64,000 nt of DNA from Pedobacter panaciterrae (GCF_001636695.1 NZ_LGEL01000010.1:62001-126000), one strand, 5' to 3'; counted from the first letter of the stretch, positions 25,650 to 34,451 are shown. Made by a program: numbers and translations. Notes: generated by a model not told the origin, from the letters alone.

Positions 25650-27971
25650 ATGAAACACTACAAACTCTTTTTTCTCCTTATCCTTACAGCTGGCCTTTCG
25701 GCATATAAAACCCCCGGCAAAAAACTACCGGCCGACTACGTCAATCCCTTTATAGGCGCAAGCACCAGCGCCGATGCAGCCGGTACCTACCATGGCCTGG
25801 GTAAAACTTTCCCGGGAGCTACCACTCCATATGGAATGGTTCAGGTAAGTCCCAATACCATTACCGGTGGCGATAATGGTTCCGGCTACAGTTATGAACA
25901 TACCTCTATCGAAGGATTTGCTTTTACCCAGATGAGTGGCATCGGCTGGTACGGAGATCTGGGAAATTTCCTCGTTATGCCAACTACCGGAAAACTACAA
26001 ACCAGTGCAGGTAAACCAACTGATACAAAATCGGGCTACCGTTCTGATTATGATAAACAATCTGAGCACGCTTCTGCGGGGTATTACTCAGTAATGCTAA
26101 CAAAAAATCACATCAAAGCAGAAGCAACCGCAGGCAAACGCAGCGGAATGCTGCGCTTTACTTTCCCTGAAAACAAGCAGTCCCGCATACAAATTGACCT
26201 CGCCAGAAGAGTTGGCGGAACCTCTACTCTTCAATACATAAAAGTCGTAAATAAAACCACCATCCAGGGATGGATGAAATGTACTCCTGATGGCGGAGGA
26301 TGGGGAAACGGCGACGGAAAGGCTGACTATACTGTCTATTTTTATGCAGAATTCAGTAAGCCGCTAACACAATACGGCATATGGTCGGCCGATATTCCCG
26401 ACGATTGGAAAAGAAAGCTTGAGGATGTGACCAGCGACAAATACCAGCAAAAAGTAGCAGAAGCAACTATTTTAAACAACGTCAGCGAAAAAGAGGGCAA
26501 GCACTTAGGTTTTTTCACGGAATTTGAAACCCGCCAAAATGAACAGGTAACGATGAAAACCGGCATCTCTTTCGTAAGTATGGACGGCGCAAAGCTCAAT
26601 CTTAACACCGACATTCAGGGCTGGGACTTTGACAAAGTAAAAGCCAATGCCAGAAACCTATGGAACGAATCTTTATCAAAGATAAAAGTTGAAGGCGGCA
26701 CTGAAGAAGAAAAAACTGTCTTCTACACAGCCCTGTATCACACTCAGATTGATCCACGTATATTTCAGGATGCAGACGGACAATATTTTGGTGGCGACCA
26801 TAAGGCACATAAAGCAGACGGCTTTACCAAAAGAACCATCTTTAGCGGCTGGGATGTTTTTAGAAGTCAGATGCCTTTACAAACCGTAATTAACCCCTCA
26901 GTAGTAACCGACATGATCAATTCATTGGTTACACTGGCCGATGAGAAAAAGGAAAACTATCTTGAACGCTGGGAATTTCTCAATGCTTATAGCGGCTGTA
27001 TGATCGGGAACCCAGCTGTATCCGTAATTGCTGATGCTTATGCCAAGGGATTAAGAAACTTCAATGTTCCAAAAGCATATCAGCTTTCCGTAAACAGTGT
27101 TGAGAAATATGGCAATGGAGAACTGGGATACGCTTATGAGCCTTATGGCATTTCAAATACACTCGAATATGCTTATTTTGAATGGTGTGTTTCCCAAATG
27201 GCCGGAGCTTTAAAAAAAACCAGCGATCAGCAAAAATATTTCAAGAGATCACAATCTTATAAAAACATATTTGATCAGGAAAAAGGATGGTTCAGACCTA
27301 AAGATAAAGATGGTAAATGGCTGCCATGGCCGGAAGAAGGTCGGTTAAAACAATGGTACGGATCTATAGAAGCCAATCCATATCAGCAAGGTTGGTTTGT
27401 TCCTCAGGATGTTGAGGGAATGACTGCTTTAATGGGTGGTAAAGAAAAAGTATTGGCAGACCTGACCAATTTCTTTGAAAAAGTTCCTGAAAATATGATG
27501 TGGAACGACTATTACAATCATGCCAATGAACCTGTACACCATGTACCTTTCCTGTTTAACAGAGTTGGTGCTCCATGGCTTACCCAAAAGTGGACCAGGG
27601 CAATCTGTAACCGTGCGTACCACAATGCCGTTGAAGGCTTAGTAGGAAATGAAGACGTAGGGCAGATGTCGGCCTGGTATGTGCTGGCCGCAAGCGGCTT
27701 CCATCCCATTACTCCCGGAAGTACCAGATATGAGCTTACCAGTCCGGTTTTCAACAGGGTGGAGATCAGATTAGACCCAAACTTTTACAAAGGAAAAACC
27801 TTCACCATTGAAGCTAAAAACAACAGTACCCAAAACATTTATATCCAAAGCGCAAAGCTTAACGGAAAACCCTATAACGAGGCCTATATAGATCATCTGG
27901 ACATTACCCGTGGCGGTAAACTGGAACTGGTCATGGGTGCACAGCCAAACAAACAATTCGGAACCAAATAA
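25650..27971 (+). CDS. GH92 family glycoside hydrolase (probable alpha-mannosidase)
   Basis: A 773-residue secreted enzyme (signal about 1-17) with the GH92 plan: an N-terminal beta-sandwich beginning DYVNPFIGAS...TYHGLGKTFPGATTPYGMVQVSPNT and an (alpha/alpha)6 barrel. Candidate catalytic residues are Glu574 in SIEANPYQQGWFVPQD and Asp669 in GNEDVGQMSAW; GH92 enzymes are Ca-dependent inverting exo-alpha-mannosidases, commonly alpha-1,2. It is followed one base later by a GH130 gene. Together they suggest trimming of mannose-rich glycans in the periplasm or at the surface. There is no SusC/SusD pair nearby. Confidence 0.94.
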   Translation: MKHYKLFFLLILTAGLSAYKTPGKKLPADYVNPFIGASTSADAAGTYHGLGKTFPGATTPYGMVQVSPNTITGGDNGSGYSYEHTSIEGFAFTQMSGIGWYGDLGNFLVMPTTGKLQTSAGKPTDTKSGYRSDYDKQSEHASAGYYSVMLTKNHIKAEATAGKRSGMLRFTFPENKQSRIQIDLARRVGGTSTLQYIKVVNKTTIQGWMKCTPDGGGWGNGDGKADYTVYFYAEFSKPLTQYGIWSADIPDDWKRKLEDVTSDKYQQKVAEATILNNVSEKEGKHLGFFTEFETRQNEQVTMKTGISFVSMDGAKLNLNTDIQGWDFDKVKANARNLWNESLSKIKVEGGTEEEKTVFYTALYHTQIDPRIFQDADGQYFGGDHKAHKADGFTKRTIFSGWDVFRSQMPLQTVINPSVVTDMINSLVTLADEKKENYLERWEFLNAYSGCMIGNPAVSVIADAYAKGLRNFNVPKAYQLSVNSVEKYGNGELGYAYEPYGISNTLEYAYFEWCVSQMAGALKKTSDQQKYFKRSQSYKNIFDQEKGWFRPKDKDGKWLPWPEEGRLKQWYGSIEANPYQQGWFVPQDVEGMTALMGGKEKVLADLTNFFEKVPENMMWNDYYNHANEPVHHVPFLFNRVGAPWLTQKWTRAICNRAYHNAVEGLVGNEDVGQMSAWYVLAASGFHPITPGSTRYELTSPVFNRVEIRLDPNFYKGKTFTIEAKNNSTQNIYIQSAKLNGKPYNEAYIDHLDITRGGKLELVMGAQPNKQFGTK

Positions 27972-27972
27972 C

Positions 27973-29106
27973 ATGAAACAACTCTTAACTTATGCGCTGA
28001 TCTGCTGGATTTTTATGCTCCCGGTAGAAAAAACAAACGCACAAACCGCTGCTGAACAATTACCCTCATGGGCCCTGGGTCCATTTTTAAGACCTGCCGG
28101 TGTAAATCCAATCATTTCCCCCAATACAAGCACTACCTTTCTTGATCCCTTGTCAGGCAAAAATGTAGCCTGGGAATCTAATGATACTTTTAATCCCGCA
28201 GCCACTGTAAAAGGAAAGGAAATTGTTGTGCTTTACAGAGCAGAAGATAAATCAGGTGTTGGAATTGGCCAAAGAACATCCAGACTTGGATACGCCTACA
28301 GTACAGATGGAATAACCTTTAAAAGAAAAGCGGAACCTGTATTTTATCCTGGAAATGACAGTCAGAAAGAGCTTGAAAATCCTGGCGGATGTGAAGACCC
28401 AAGAGTTGCTGTAACCAGTGATGGCACTTACGTTATGTTTTATACACAATGGAACAAAAAGGTTGCACGACTTGGTATTGCCACTTCTAAAGACCTCATC
28501 AAATGGACTAAACACGGACCTGCATTTGCAAAAGCTTACAATGGCAAATTTCATGACATGTTTACCAAATCAGCCTCCATCGTTACCAAGCTGGTAAACG
28601 GAAAACAAATCATAGCAAAAGTGAATGGGAAGTACCTGATGTATTGGGGTGAAAGGTTTCTGAACGCCGCAACCTCTGATGACCTGATAAACTGGACACC
28701 AGCACTGGATGCCGAAGGAAAAATCAAAGAGCTGATTAAACCAAGAAAAAACTATTTCGACAGTAGCCTTACAGAGGCAGGTCCGCCGGCTTTATTAACC
28801 GACAAAGGGATATTGGTATTGTATAATGGAAAAAATGCCTCAGGAGACAATGCAGATAAGAATTACACTGCTAACACCTATGCAGCAGGACAAGTGCTTT
28901 TTGACGCTAAAGATCCTGAAAAAGTTATTGGCAGACTGGATAAGCCCTTCTTCGTTCCTACTGAATCTTTTGAAAAAAGCGGACAATATCCTGCAGGAAC
29001 TGTATTTGTCGAGGGACTTATTTTCCATCAGCAAAAATGGTTTTTATATTATGGATGTGCAGATTCGAAAGTGGCAGTTGCAGTATTTACACCTTCAAAG
29101 AAATAA
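27973..29106 (+). CDS. Secreted GH130-like beta-mannosidase/glycosidase
   Basis: The start at 27973 is chosen over an upstream in-frame ATG at 27910 because MKQLLTYALICWIFMLPVEKT begins a proper signal peptide and the ATG lies one base after the GH92 stop. The 377-residue protein has five-bladed-propeller motifs of GH130: FNPAA (73-77), VLYRAED (86-92), LGYAYSTDGITF and GCEDPR (139-144). Most GH130 phosphorylases are cytoplasmic. A signal peptide suggests a hydrolase such as a beta-1,2-mannosidase, an inference that the phosphate-binding residues could test. A GH43/GH32-like relative is the main alternative. Confidence 0.85.
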   Translation: MKQLLTYALICWIFMLPVEKTNAQTAAEQLPSWALGPFLRPAGVNPIISPNTSTTFLDPLSGKNVAWESNDTFNPAATVKGKEIVVLYRAEDKSGVGIGQRTSRLGYAYSTDGITFKRKAEPVFYPGNDSQKELENPGGCEDPRVAVTSDGTYVMFYTQWNKKVARLGIATSKDLIKWTKHGPAFAKAYNGKFHDMFTKSASIVTKLVNGKQIIAKVNGKYLMYWGERFLNAATSDDLINWTPALDAEGKIKELIKPRKNYFDSSLTEAGPPALLTDKGILVLYNGKNASGDNADKNYTANTYAAGQVLFDAKDPEKVIGRLDKPFFVPTESFEKSGQYPAGTVFVEGLIFHQQKWFLYYGCADSKVAVAVFTPSKK

Positions 29107-29119
29107 ACCAGGTTTATTT
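29101..29119. other. Palindrome supplying both stop codons of convergent genes
   Basis: AAATAAACCAGGTTTATTT is a perfect odd palindrome. Its left half contains the TAA of the GH130 gene (29104-29106) and its right half the TAA of the sugar kinase (29116-29114, minus strand). With only 7 bp between genes it may act as a weak two-way terminator. Confidence 0.5.
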
Positions 29120-30124
29120 TCGGAATCCGTAAGTCTGCTTTAAAAGCAGACATTCTTCTGAAGAAACTATTCCGTCAGAAGAAGTAGCCGCAAAAAGACT
29201 GGATGCTGCTGCACAAACGCCCAGCTCCAAACAGGTGTTCATTTCCATATTGTTATGAACACCTATTAAAACTCCTGCTGCAAAGGCATCCCCTGCACCT
29301 ACAGCACCTTCAATTTTATGATCAGGCAAATTAATACTTGGCTGAAATAAGGTATTGCCTTTATGGTCCGCAGCAATAACACCGGATGGGAAGTGCAGGA
29401 CCACCCATCTATTTACCCCCATTCTGATAATTTCAGCAGCGGCTCTGTAACAGTTATCAGGCAAAACCTGCCCGGTATCGTTCACTGTCTTTATGCCCGA
29501 TATCATTTCCGCCTCAAATTCGTTCACAAAGAGGTAATCAATGTATTTTAACGATGGAGGGATCACAGCCTTAAACCGGTCGGATTTCTCACTTACAATA
29601 TCAACTGAAGTAATCAATCCATTTTCTTTTGCACTTTTTAAAACCCTTGCTGCACGGGTTTCTCCGTCACTTTCAACTAAATCGAGCTTATCCAGCAAGA
29701 GCAGGTAACCAAGATGGAAAATCTTTGCGGCAGATAAGCTAAAATCAAAATGCGCAACATCTAGCATGGCATTGGCCCCACGCTGATGAAAAAAGGTTCG
29801 TTTCCCAGTGCATTTTACAGTCATCACATCTGTGTAAGAAGTAGCAGTACCTGGTACTTTCCTCATCCCGGAAACATCAATCCCAAGGTCTATGCATTCT
29901 TTAATAATACCTGCTCCCCTATCGTCGTCTCCCACCAGGCCAAGCCCGTACAAAGGGAAGTCCGCCTTTAATTTAGCCATGCCCTTTAAAATATTATAGG
30001 CAGATCCGCCATTGCTGCTGTACTCATTAAGAATATTAACCAGCTTCTCTTCTTCAGGAAAAGCATCCACTACTTTTACCTGATCAATGATCCAGTTACC
30101 TCCAACTAATATTCCTGTTTTCAT
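29114..30124 (-). CDS. PfkB family carbohydrate kinase
   Basis: A ribokinase-fold sugar kinase of 336 residues with GGSAYNILKGMAKL near the N-terminus (PfkB signature 1 region) and GAVGAGDAFAAG at the C-terminal side, where Asp279 is the catalytic base. It phosphorylates a sugar hydroxyl using ATP in the cytosol. It is the last gene of the operon aldolase, oxidoreductase, isomerase, kinase (32703 to 29114), with 4 bp to the isomerase gene. The set predicts that an isomerised ketose is phosphorylated and then cleaved by the aldolase. The true substrate is unknown. Confidence 0.9.
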   Translation of the reverse strand: MKTGILVGGNWIIDQVKVVDAFPEEEKLVNILNEYSSNGGSAYNILKGMAKLKADFPLYGLGLVGDDDRGAGIIKECIDLGIDVSGMRKVPGTATSYTDVMTVKCTGKRTFFHQRGANAMLDVAHFDFSLSAAKIFHLGYLLLLDKLDLVESDGETRAARVLKSAKENGLITSVDIVSEKSDRFKAVIPPSLKYIDYLFVNEFEAEMISGIKTVNDTGQVLPDNCYRAAAEIIRMGVNRWVVLHFPSGVIAADHKGNTLFQPSINLPDHKIEGAVGAGDAFAAGVLIGVHNNMEMNTCLELGVCAAASSLFAATSSDGIVSSEECLLLKQTYGFRK

Positions 30125-30128
30125 GAGC

Positions 30129-30701
30129 TCAGTATTCGCTTACTAATTTGACAATTAAAGATTCATCTTCTTCAATATCTGTAAATCTTCCAATATTTTT
30201 ATTTGAAAAGAAATTATCATTTACATCATCATTCGCTGTCGACACCTCACCTATGATACATTCCTCAGATTCAGGATAGAACTCATGCCAAACTCCCGGT
30301 TCAATGGTAATCCGCTGACCCGGAGGTATCGTTATTTTATCTCCGGAAGTAATAGTACGATAACTGCCATTCATTTTTACACTTAAGCTTTCTGTATTAT
30401 CTTCAACCGCCGGATCAGCATTCCACAGCTGAACCACTAAAAGTCCTGATCTGCAAATGATATCTTCCTTCTTTTTTTTATGTGTATGACAAGGGGTAAC
30501 CTGATCCCTTACTGCATACATCACCTTCTCACAATACTCCTTTTCTTCAGCCAGGTTTACCAATACCAGTCCCGAGGTTAAAAAAGAATCCAAGCCAAAA
30601 TCGGTAATGTCCCATTTGGGATTGGGAGGTAATGACCATCCATTCTCTTTAAAGCACTCACCTGCGTCAATTATTGCTTTATTTATCTCTGATCTCTTCA
30701 T
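30129..30701 (-). CDS. D-lyxose/D-mannose-type sugar isomerase (cupin)
   Basis: A 190-residue cupin matching the D-lyxose ketol-isomerase family: MKRSEINKAI, DFGLDSF, metal ligands His72, His74 and Glu79 in VTPCHTHKKKKEDI, and His139 in EPGVWHEFYP. It ends in GEVSTANDDVNDNFF. These Mn/Zn-dependent enzymes interconvert aldose and ketose (lyxose-xylulose, mannose-fructose). Start and stop overlap the oxidoreductase gene by 4 bp (ATGA), so it is translationally coupled. In this operon it should supply the ketose for the PfkB kinase. Confidence 0.88.
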   Translation of the reverse strand: MKRSEINKAIIDAGECFKENGWSLPPNPKWDITDFGLDSFLTSGLVLVNLAEEKEYCEKVMYAVRDQVTPCHTHKKKKEDIICRSGLLVVQLWNADPAVEDNTESLSVKMNGSYRTITSGDKITIPPGQRITIEPGVWHEFYPESEECIIGEVSTANDDVNDNFFSNKNIGRFTDIEEDESLIVKLVSEY

Positions 30702-31846
30702 ACCGTTTCAGTTTTAACGTAATCTATTTTTTCTAATGTCTGATTATTAAACGACCTGAGTGCAGCATCAAATACATGATGGCTGTTTAATGCTTCTTCC
30801 GGAGTAACACATCCAAAACGGCCGTTTAGCAAACCTTCCCTTTCTGCAATATATGCAGCCAGCATTTGCATAAAGCAATCAGGAAATCCGGGCTCAAAGA
30901 TACCACCCGTAATGGTGGTAAATGGCATCCCTTTAAATCCAAGGTCAGTTCTTTGCCACCACTGTTCGTCATTGCGTTTAAAAGTCCATAGTGTTTTAAT
31001 GTCCTTGGTACTGTATTTCACCCCTCCTGCTGTTCCAAGAACCTCAATATACCAGGTATTTGTCTCACCGGGTGCAATGCGTTTCATCTCCAGCGTCATT
31101 GGTACAAGCTCATTAGCAATGTTAACCTGAGTATTAAGCGTGGCATTATTCCAGGTATCACAAACAGCCACACCTCCTTTCCCATCAGGTCGTTCTGTAA
31201 TGATCTTTTGGAGCTGTGCATATATTCGTTCAGGTTTCCAGCCCAGCCTTAGCGGGAGATGCAGTACATGCATTCCCAAATCACCCATAACACCTATTTC
31301 ACCACAAAATGGCACCTGCCTTTTCCAGTTAATGGGTTTCGTAGGATCCATGTCGCTTGAATGCAGAAATCCCGCTTTAATTTCTATGATCTGCCCTAAG
31401 CATCCCGATTGTACTTCTTTAAAAACCCGCTGTGCTCCTGGCAAAAAAGGCATCTCCGAACTGCACCGTACAAAACGCCCCAGCCTTTCGGCTTCGTTTT
31501 TTATAACTAAAGCTGCTTCCAGATCAATCCCAAATGGTTTCTCAGCCAGCAGGTCTTTTCCTGCCTGCAACACCTCCAGATAATACTGTTTATGTAAATG
31601 ATGAGGCAGCGCAACATAAACCACATCAATACCGGGGTTAGCCAGCAATTCCTTATAATCAGTCGTCAGTAACTGAACCGTGGGTACATTCCTATACCAG
31701 GATAATACTTCTTCGTTAAGATCACAAACAGCAGTCAGCTCAACATGCACCGGCAAATCAGTTATTGCAAACCAGCGTGCAAAAGAACTTGCCGCCTCCT
31801 TACCCATCAGTCCACCTCCTATAATCCCAATATTAACTTTCTTCAT
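30698..31846 (-). CDS. Gfo/Idh/MocA family oxidoreductase
   Basis: The N-terminal Rossmann fold has GIIGGGLMG (7-15) for NAD(P) and the family motif EKPFG (102-106). The C-terminal alpha/beta domain (about 130-375) includes GEIGVMGDLGMHVLHLPLRLGW, which carries the conserved DxxxH-type active-site segment. Members oxidise or epimerise sugars and inositols. There is no Tat or Sec signal, so it is cytosolic. The gene lies 8 bp after the aldolase gene and overlaps the isomerase gene. It probably performs the redox step that creates or removes a keto sugar in this pathway. Confidence 0.9.
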   Translation of the reverse strand: MKKVNIGIIGGGLMGKEAASSFARWFAITDLPVHVELTAVCDLNEEVLSWYRNVPTVQLLTTDYKELLANPGIDVVYVALPHHLHKQYYLEVLQAGKDLLAEKPFGIDLEAALVIKNEAERLGRFVRCSSEMPFLPGAQRVFKEVQSGCLGQIIEIKAGFLHSSDMDPTKPINWKRQVPFCGEIGVMGDLGMHVLHLPLRLGWKPERIYAQLQKIITERPDGKGGVAVCDTWNNATLNTQVNIANELVPMTLEMKRIAPGETNTWYIEVLGTAGGVKYSTKDIKTLWTFKRNDEQWWQRTDLGFKGMPFTTITGGIFEPGFPDCFMQMLAAYIAEREGLLNGRFGCVTPEEALNSHHVFDAALRSFNNQTLEKIDYVKTETV

Positions 31847-31854
31847 CGCACCTT

Positions 31855-32703
31855 TTACTTTGTCCTTATTAAATTGCCTGCTTCATCAGGGCTTGCACCA
31901 TTGTGAACTATTGCCATTAGGGCTTTGGTCATTCCTGCCGGATCATGGTGCTGTATTACATTTCTGCCATAAACAATCCCCCTTGCCCCTTGCTTCATTA
32001 AGCCGTATGTTCTTTCCAGAATTTCCCGGTCACTTGCCTTACCTCCTCCTCTTACCAGTACCGGAATATTTCCTGCTACCTCAATAATGCGATGATAATC
32101 ATTCACATCATCTGTTGGATCAGCTTTAATAATATCCGCACCAAGCTCAACACCCTGTCTGACTAAAGGAATAATCTTCTGTGGATCACCGTCAACCATG
32201 TATCCTCCAGCCTCAGTATTCGGCCTGAATACCAATGGCTCAACCATTAACGGCATCGCATATCTTTCACATAAAGGTTTAATTTTAAGGATATTCTGAA
32301 TGCACTGATCTGTCACTTCGGGTTCACCGGGAATACTGAACAGATTTACCACAACACATGCCGCATCCAGCCGAACCGCCTGTTCCACAGGATCCGCAAT
32401 CATACGGCTAAACAACGCGCGTGGCAGCTCTTTTCCGTAAACATTGGCTACGTCTGTTCGTAAAACTAAGGATGGCTTCTCCCTTCCCGGGATAACTTGT
32501 AAATATTGAGCCTGTCCTACGGTTAGCTGTATGGCATCCGGTCCGGCCTCTACCAGTGTAGTAACAGCATTATGGATATTTTCAATACCGTTCAGAAATG
32601 AGTATTCATTAAAAAAGCCGTGGTCAATTGCCACATCAAAACAATTACCCGAACTGCTGTTAAACAATCTGTTTAATTTGTATGTCTTCATATTTTCATA
32701 CAT
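31855..32703 (-). CDS. Class I (Schiff-base) aldolase, DeoC/LacD/Fba-I superfamily
   Basis: A TIM-barrel aldolase of 282 residues. The Schiff-base lysine is probably Lys193 in GADIIKADPTDD. The N-terminal FDVAIDHGF and the C-terminal phosphate site VRGGGKAS and GARGIVYGRNV are typical of the archaeal-type Fba/LsrF/LacD group. It should cleave a ketose phosphate into two trioses. An in-frame ATG four codons later (32691) is an equally good start. It is the first gene of the operon, with a well-formed promoter and operator-like palindrome upstream, and is divergent from the GntR gene. Confidence 0.85.
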   Translation of the reverse strand: MYENMKTYKLNRLFNSSSGNCFDVAIDHGFFNEYSFLNGIENIHNAVTTLVEAGPDAIQLTVGQAQYLQVIPGREKPSLVLRTDVANVYGKELPRALFSRMIADPVEQAVRLDAACVVVNLFSIPGEPEVTDQCIQNILKIKPLCERYAMPLMVEPLVFRPNTEAGGYMVDGDPQKIIPLVRQGVELGADIIKADPTDDVNDYHRIIEVAGNIPVLVRGGGKASDREILERTYGLMKQGARGIVYGRNVIQHHDPAGMTKALMAIVHNGASPDEAGNLIRTK

Positions 32704-32740
32704 TTATATTTGGTTTGCTACCCTGAAAGGGTGAACAAAT

Positions 32741-32771
32741 CAAACTTATAAAAAACAACTTGTATATACAA
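32741..32771 (-). promoter_or_regulatory. Promoter of the sugar-catabolic operon
   Basis: On the minus strand TTG (32771-32769), a 20-nt spacer and TAAGTTTG (32748-32741) match the Bacteroidota -33/-7 consensus. The start would be near 32736. The leader contains a small hairpin (ACCCT/AGGGT, 32720-32732). Confidence 0.6.
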
Positions 32772-32772
32772 G
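32759..32772. promoter_or_regulatory. Operator-like palindrome for the GntR regulator
   Basis: CTTGTATATACAAG is a perfect 14-bp palindrome. It contains the -33 TTG of the operon promoter and abuts the annotated GntR start codon. HutC-type GntR repressors often recognise GTATATAC-centred palindromes, so repression of the operon and autoregulation are both likely. Confidence 0.65.
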
Positions 32773-33513
32773 ATGTATTCTGACAAATTGAGCCGTATGA
32801 TAAATAAAGAGACTTCTCCATTATATAAAAAGGTAACTAACGATTTAAGAAGCCAGATAGAAAAGGGGGTATACCAGACAGGTGAGCTATTGCCATCGGA
32901 GAATGAACTTTGTAAAACCTATAATACCACAAGGGTCACCGTCAGGCAAGCCTTATCGGTATTAACAAACCTGGGGTATATTACCCGTCGACATGGTAAG
33001 GGCAGCATTGTCACCGAACCTAAAACCGGACTGGGCATTCTTTCACTAAGCGGAGTCACTGCTGGTATAGGCAATCAAAGCCTGGCCACCTCTATTTTGC
33101 AAAAACCGGTAAAACAAGACTGGCCATTGGATTTTTTCTTCCCCGTGAGCGAAGGAGAGCTAAAACACAACTGTATTTATTTTACCAGGCTTCGCTGTAT
33201 AAATAATGTTCCCGTATTGTACGAAGAGACCTACATCACCAACACTAACCTTCCAAGGTTTATTTCCAAAGAGCTGGAAAACCTGTCGCTCTTTAAAATT
33301 TTAAAAGAAAGCTACAATATAGAAATAAAGGAAGGCGAACAGAAAATCTGGGCTATACTTGGCGACAAGAACATTAGCGATTTACTTAACATAAAAAAAA
33401 GCCACCCAATTGTACACATGAAAAGGAAGCTTAAAACCAATATACAAGACCTTAACATTTATTCCTCTGTATATTGCAATACACAGGAACACTTTTTACA
33501 GGATTACTTTTAG
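32773..33513 (+). CDS. GntR family regulator (HutC subfamily, UTRA domain)
   Basis: The N-terminal winged HTH (about 14-80) has the GntR signature PLYKKVTNDLRSQIEKGVYQTGELLPSENELCKTYNTTRVTVRQAL. A UTRA effector domain covers about 100-243. UTRA domains bind sugars or sugar phosphates and release the repressor from DNA. A second ATG at codon 9 (32797) would leave the 14-bp palindrome wholly upstream and is a plausible alternative start. An exact TATATTTG box at 32705-32712 may be its -7 element, in which case the palindrome lies in its leader. It probably controls the divergent operon. Confidence 0.92.
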   Translation: MYSDKLSRMINKETSPLYKKVTNDLRSQIEKGVYQTGELLPSENELCKTYNTTRVTVRQALSVLTNLGYITRRHGKGSIVTEPKTGLGILSLSGVTAGIGNQSLATSILQKPVKQDWPLDFFFPVSEGELKHNCIYFTRLRCINNVPVLYEETYITNTNLPRFISKELENLSLFKILKESYNIEIKEGEQKIWAILGDKNISDLLNIKKSHPIVHMKRKLKTNIQDLNIYSSVYCNTQEHFLQDYF

Positions 33514-33515
33514 CG

Positions 33516-34451
33516 TTAGTTGGCAAACTGCTTTAATATCATTTGCAAATCAGCCTGTTTACCCAATTGCTGTTCAAATGGGCTGTAATAATCTGCTTCA
33601 ATTCTGATGTATTTTACTGCCTGTTTTGCTTCGCTCCATCCATTTTTTACCGACAGCAGCGCATCCGGCTTTAATTCATGCAGATCCAGCAATGTCTTAC
33701 AAATGGTATCTTTTTCTTTTGTCCCAAGTGCATTATTAATAAGTACCGGCCCCAAAGGGATTTCAGGCGACATCCATACCAATTTAATCTTGCTCTTATT
33801 CTCAGCATCAGCTATAAACTTAAAATATTCAGTACTGCCCATGGCTGCCAGATCGGCATTACCACTTGCAACTGCCTCTATTGTAAGCTTATGATTCTTA
33901 CCATAAGCAACTGTTTTAAAGTCTTTCTCTGCATCAACAATATCAATTTTAGTAAGTGCAAGTCTTGGAACCAGGTTACCTGAAGTAGAACCCTCAGCCA
34001 CCAGCAGCAAACGGCTTTGGGCAGCATATTTCTTAACCTCCTCTATACTGTTAATTAAGGAACCAGCCGGCGCTACCATTGCTGTTTTGTAATTATCAAC
34101 AGCTTCCGGCGCCACTTCAAGTGCCAGAAAGGGTTTCATCGGATAAGTTTCTTTTGAGGCTTCCAAAAGCATATATCCAAAGGTATTGATCAGCGCAATA
34201 TCAACCTCATTGTGCTGAATCGCCTCGATAAATGCATGAACAGAAGGATAACTTTTAACTTCAACCTCCCTGCCCATCTTTTCAGTAAGAAAATCTGCCA
34301 GGGGTGAAATGTTTGCGATTCTGTTATTATCTGCATATTGATAGGTGGCAAGCCTCAATACTTTTACCTGGTTTCTTTTCTTCTGCGAAAAGGCATTAAA
34401 TCCACCAAACCACAATAGGATCATCAGGAATGAGAACACTTTATTCATCAC
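33516..34451 (-). CDS. Orphan PhnD-like periplasmic binding protein
   Basis: A signal peptide (about 1-23, FNAFS-Q) leads into a type 2 periplasmic-binding fold similar to phosphate/phosphite/phosphonate binding proteins: LRLATYQYADNNRIANISPLADFLTEKMGREVEVKSYPSVHAFIEAIQHNEVDIALINTFGY. It is not a lipoprotein, and no ABC permease or ATPase lies nearby, so it may serve a distant transporter or deliver ligand to a sensor. It is convergent with the GntR gene with only 2 bp between stops. The ligand cannot be inferred from the fold alone. Confidence 0.8.
   Translation of the reverse strand: MMNKVFSFLMILLWFGGFNAFSQKKRNQVKVLRLATYQYADNNRIANISPLADFLTEKMGREVEVKSYPSVHAFIEAIQHNEVDIALINTFGYMLLEASKETYPMKPFLALEVAPEAVDNYKTAMVAPAGSLINSIEEVKKYAAQSRLLLVAEGSTSGNLVPRLALTKIDIVDAEKDFKTVAYGKNHKLTIEAVASGNADLAAMGSTEYFKFIADAENKSKIKLVWMSPEIPLGPVLINNALGTKEKDTICKTLLDLHELKPDALLSVKNGWSEAKQAVKYIRIEADYYSPFEQQLGKQADLQMILKQFAN

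Noticed and set aside
29114-32703. Sulfoquinovose (sulfo-EMP) or myo-inositol pathway
   Set aside because: Kinase and aldolase types would fit, but the SQ isomerase, sulfolactaldehyde reductase, sulfonate exporter, IolD and IolE are missing.
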